NCBI GenBank assembly: GCA_035693105.1
Contig: DASSHC010000448.1
Location: 1-6,786 of the forward strand
From: DASSHC01 sp035693105
Lineage (GTDB): Bacteria; Chloroflexota; Chloroflexia; Thermomicrobiales; Thermomicrobiaceae
Direction: 5' to 3'
DNA length: 6,786 nt
Below are positions 5,593-6,786 of the stretch, piece after piece (the stretch's first letter is position 1; each line of letters starts with the position of its first letter). The position numbers were made by a program, and so were the translations under genes. A model generated the notes under the pieces. The model saw nothing but the letters and a program-made list of their open reading frames with translations, searched no databases and had not been told where the DNA came from.

Positions 5593-5607
5593 AAGGGGGT
5601 GAGGGCC

Positions 5608-6786
5608 CTAGTGCTTGGCGATCTTGAGCTGATCGTACATGCGCACGAAGACGTTCCAGTCCGGCACGTTGTTGCCGTCCTTATCCTTCGGCATGTTCGT
5701 CACCCACGGCTTCAAGAGCGCGTAGTTCCAGGGGTTGTAGATGAAGATATCGGCCCCGTTCTCGATCAGGATCTTGTCGGCGTCCCAGTACATCTGGAAG
5801 CGCTTGGTCTCATCCGATTCACCGGCCGCGTCGGTGACCAGCTTGTCGAAGGTCGGATCGGAGAAGGTGTTGCGCTCGCCGCTGGGGAACTTCGAGTAGA
5901 AGACCAGATACTCTTCGTCGTTCGGGTCCGGATAGTCGATGTACCAGCGCCACCACATCAACTGCACGCGGCCCTCGTAGGCCTCGCTGTAGACCTGCTT
6001 GGGGTCGCCCAGGATATGCTCGATATCCATGCCCAGGTTGGCCTTGAGCATGGCGATGAGGGCGTCGCCGGCGGCGCGCGGCGCGTCGCCCTCGTTGTTG
6101 CGCTGGGTCATCTGGATCTTGGGCCAGTTCTTGCCACCGGCGTACGGGGTGCCGTCGAGCAGCGACATGGCCTTCTTGGGATCGTAGGTGGTGAAGTCCT
6201 CATATTTGTTCGGGTTGAAGCCCGGCATGCCCGGCGGAGTCAGGTTGTAGGCCACGGTGCCCAGGCCCTTGAGCACGTTCTTGACGATCGTGTCGCGGTC
6301 GACGGCGTGCGCCATCGCCAGGCGCACGTTCTTGTTGTCGAAGGGGGCCATCTTGACGTTGGGCTGCAGGTACCAGGTGCCGGCCAGGTTGTACTTGAAG
6401 TAGTCCTTGCTGAGCTGCGCGTCGCTCTGGACCTTGGCCAGGTTGCCCAGTGCGCCGTGCAGGGCCAGGTCGATCTCGTTGTTCTGGTAGGCGGTGAACT
6501 CGGCCGTGTCGGCGATGATCGGCAGCTTGACCGTCTTCAGGGTGATGTTCTTGGCGTTCCAGTAGCCGTCGTTGCGCTCGAGCGTGTAGCTCTCGTTGTG
6601 CTTCCACTCGGTCAGCTTGAACGGCCCGTTGCAGACGATGTTCTCGGCCTCGGTCCACTTGTCGCCGAACTTCTCGACCGCGGGCTTGTACGACGGCAGG
6701 GCCGCGCTGTAGGTCGCCAGCACCGGGAAGTAGGCACGCGGGCCTTCCAGGGTGCAGACCAGGGTGTAGTCGTCGGTCGCCTTGAC
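5608..6786 (-). CDS. ABC transporter substrate-binding protein, family 5 (oligopeptide/dipeptide type), C-terminal part
   Basis: This is an extracytoplasmic solute-binding protein (SBP_bac_5, OppA/DppA type) that delivers substrate, most likely peptides, to an ABC importer. The frame stays open to the right edge, so the N-terminus, including any lipoprotein signal, lies outside. The visible 392 residues are roughly the last two thirds of a family member. The start-like GTG at 6721-6723 is internal, because family sequence continues upstream of it (VKATDDYTLVCTLEGPRAYF). Family hallmarks, numbered from the window edge, are NGPFKLTEW (53-61), the ERNDGYW stretch soon after, VRLAMAHAVDRDTIV (about 154-168), the Pro-rich TPPGMPGFNP turn, a Trp-rich strand WWRWYIDYPDPND (about 278-290) containing the DYPDP signature, and a C-terminal segment with FIYNPWNYALL. 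The protein ends QLKIAKH at TAG 5608-5610, directly beside the palindrome. No permease or ATPase gene is in the window; they could lie on either side of the unseen 5' end. Substrate is inferred from the family, and some members bind nickel, haem or sugars. Confidence 0.93.
   Translation of the reverse strand, partial: VKATDDYTLVCTLEGPRAYFPVLATYSAALPSYKPAVEKFGDKWTEAENIVCNGPFKLTEWKHNESYTLERNDGYWNAKNITLKTVKLPIIADTAEFTAYQNNEIDLALHGALGNLAKVQSDAQLSKDYFKYNLAGTWYLQPNVKMAPFDNKNVRLAMAHAVDRDTIVKNVLKGLGTVAYNLTPPGMPGFNPNKYEDFTTYDPKKAMSLLDGTPYAGGKNWPKIQMTQRNNEGDAPRAAGDALIAMLKANLGMDIEHILGDPKQVYSEAYEGRVQLMWWRWYIDYPDPNDEEYLVFYSKFPSGERNTFSDPTFDKLVTDAAGESDETKRFQMYWDADKILIENGADIFIYNPWNYALLKPWVTNMPKDKDGNNVPDWNVFVRMYDQLKIAKH

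Larger units (their letters stand above)
5336..5605. repeat. 270-bp imperfect palindrome filling the convergent gap
   Basis: The element starts 9 bp after the anti-sigma stop and ends 2 bp before the stop codon of the binding-protein gene. It is symmetric about position 5470. Outer arms 5336-5358 and 5583-5605 match at 21 of 23 positions in inverted orientation (CCCTCACCCCC...). The next 49 nt of each half match at 29 of 49. Inner arms 5408-5439 and 5502-5533 match at 29 of 32 (GGATCC...GGATGACA). The centre is a perfect 14-bp hairpin. From the ends to the inner arms the halves have equal length without indels. It encodes no credible protein. It resembles a MITE-like or composite intergenic repeat and could also act as a two-way transcription barrier, although it has no T-runs. 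I see no target-site duplication. Similar CCCTCACCCCC and GTCATCC...GTCGA motifs are, from memory, common in Chloroflexota genomes. Confidence 0.85.

Noticed and set aside
5336..5605. CRISPR array or insertion sequence
   Set aside because: The repeats are inverted, not regularly spaced direct repeats. There is no transposase frame and no visible target-site duplication.

Overview
This window comes from a high-GC bacterium. Most genes here have strongly G/C-biased third codon positions. Four things together suggest a Chloroflexota-type genome (Thermomicrobia or a relative): a soluble GAF-GAF histidine kinase of the HisKA_3 (NarL-partner) class, an ECF sigma factor overlapping an RskA-type anti-sigma factor, a family 5 peptide-binding protein, and intergenic repeats of the CCCTCACCCCC / GTCATCC...GTCGA kind. 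This placement is inference from gene types and remembered repeat families, not a phylogenetic result.

Layout from left to right. (1) Positions 2-415 (+) hold the 3' end of an unrecognised gene that is open to the left edge and has weaker GC bias than its neighbours. A non-coding gap of 263 bp follows. (2) Two genes read leftward: a 693-residue cytosolic sensor histidine kinase (1680-3761) and then, 71 bp downstream, a membrane-anchored S11 D-alanyl-D-alanine carboxypeptidase-like protein (679-1608). (3) A 210-bp divergent intergenic region (3762-3971) carries two back-to-back sigma-70-type promoters, one for the kinase and one for the ECF sigma operon. (4) The ECF sigma factor (3972-4553) and its zinc-finger, single-span, RskA-domain anti-sigma factor (4535-5326) read rightward and overlap by 19 bp. 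(5) The convergent gap after the anti-sigma gene is almost entirely a 270-bp imperfect palindrome (5336-5605). (6) From 5608 to the right edge, on the minus strand, is the C-terminal part (392 residues) of a family 5 ABC-transporter substrate-binding protein, probably for oligopeptides.

The centre of the window looks like a signalling and envelope cassette. The ECF/RskA pair would convert an extracytoplasmic signal into transcription. The divergent kinase would sense a cytosolic or diffusible signal through its GAF domains and pass phosphate to a NarL-type regulator that is not encoded here. The carboxypeptidase is a wall-modifying enzyme that could be co-transcribed with the kinase. The clearest structure that gene calls do not explain is the palindrome at 5336-5605. 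Its arms are collinear without indels except next to the centre. It contains a 14-bp perfect central hairpin, and it has a G-quadruplex-compatible motif at each end, on opposite strands. I see no tRNA, rRNA, CRISPR array or transposase, and no clearly new multi-gene system.
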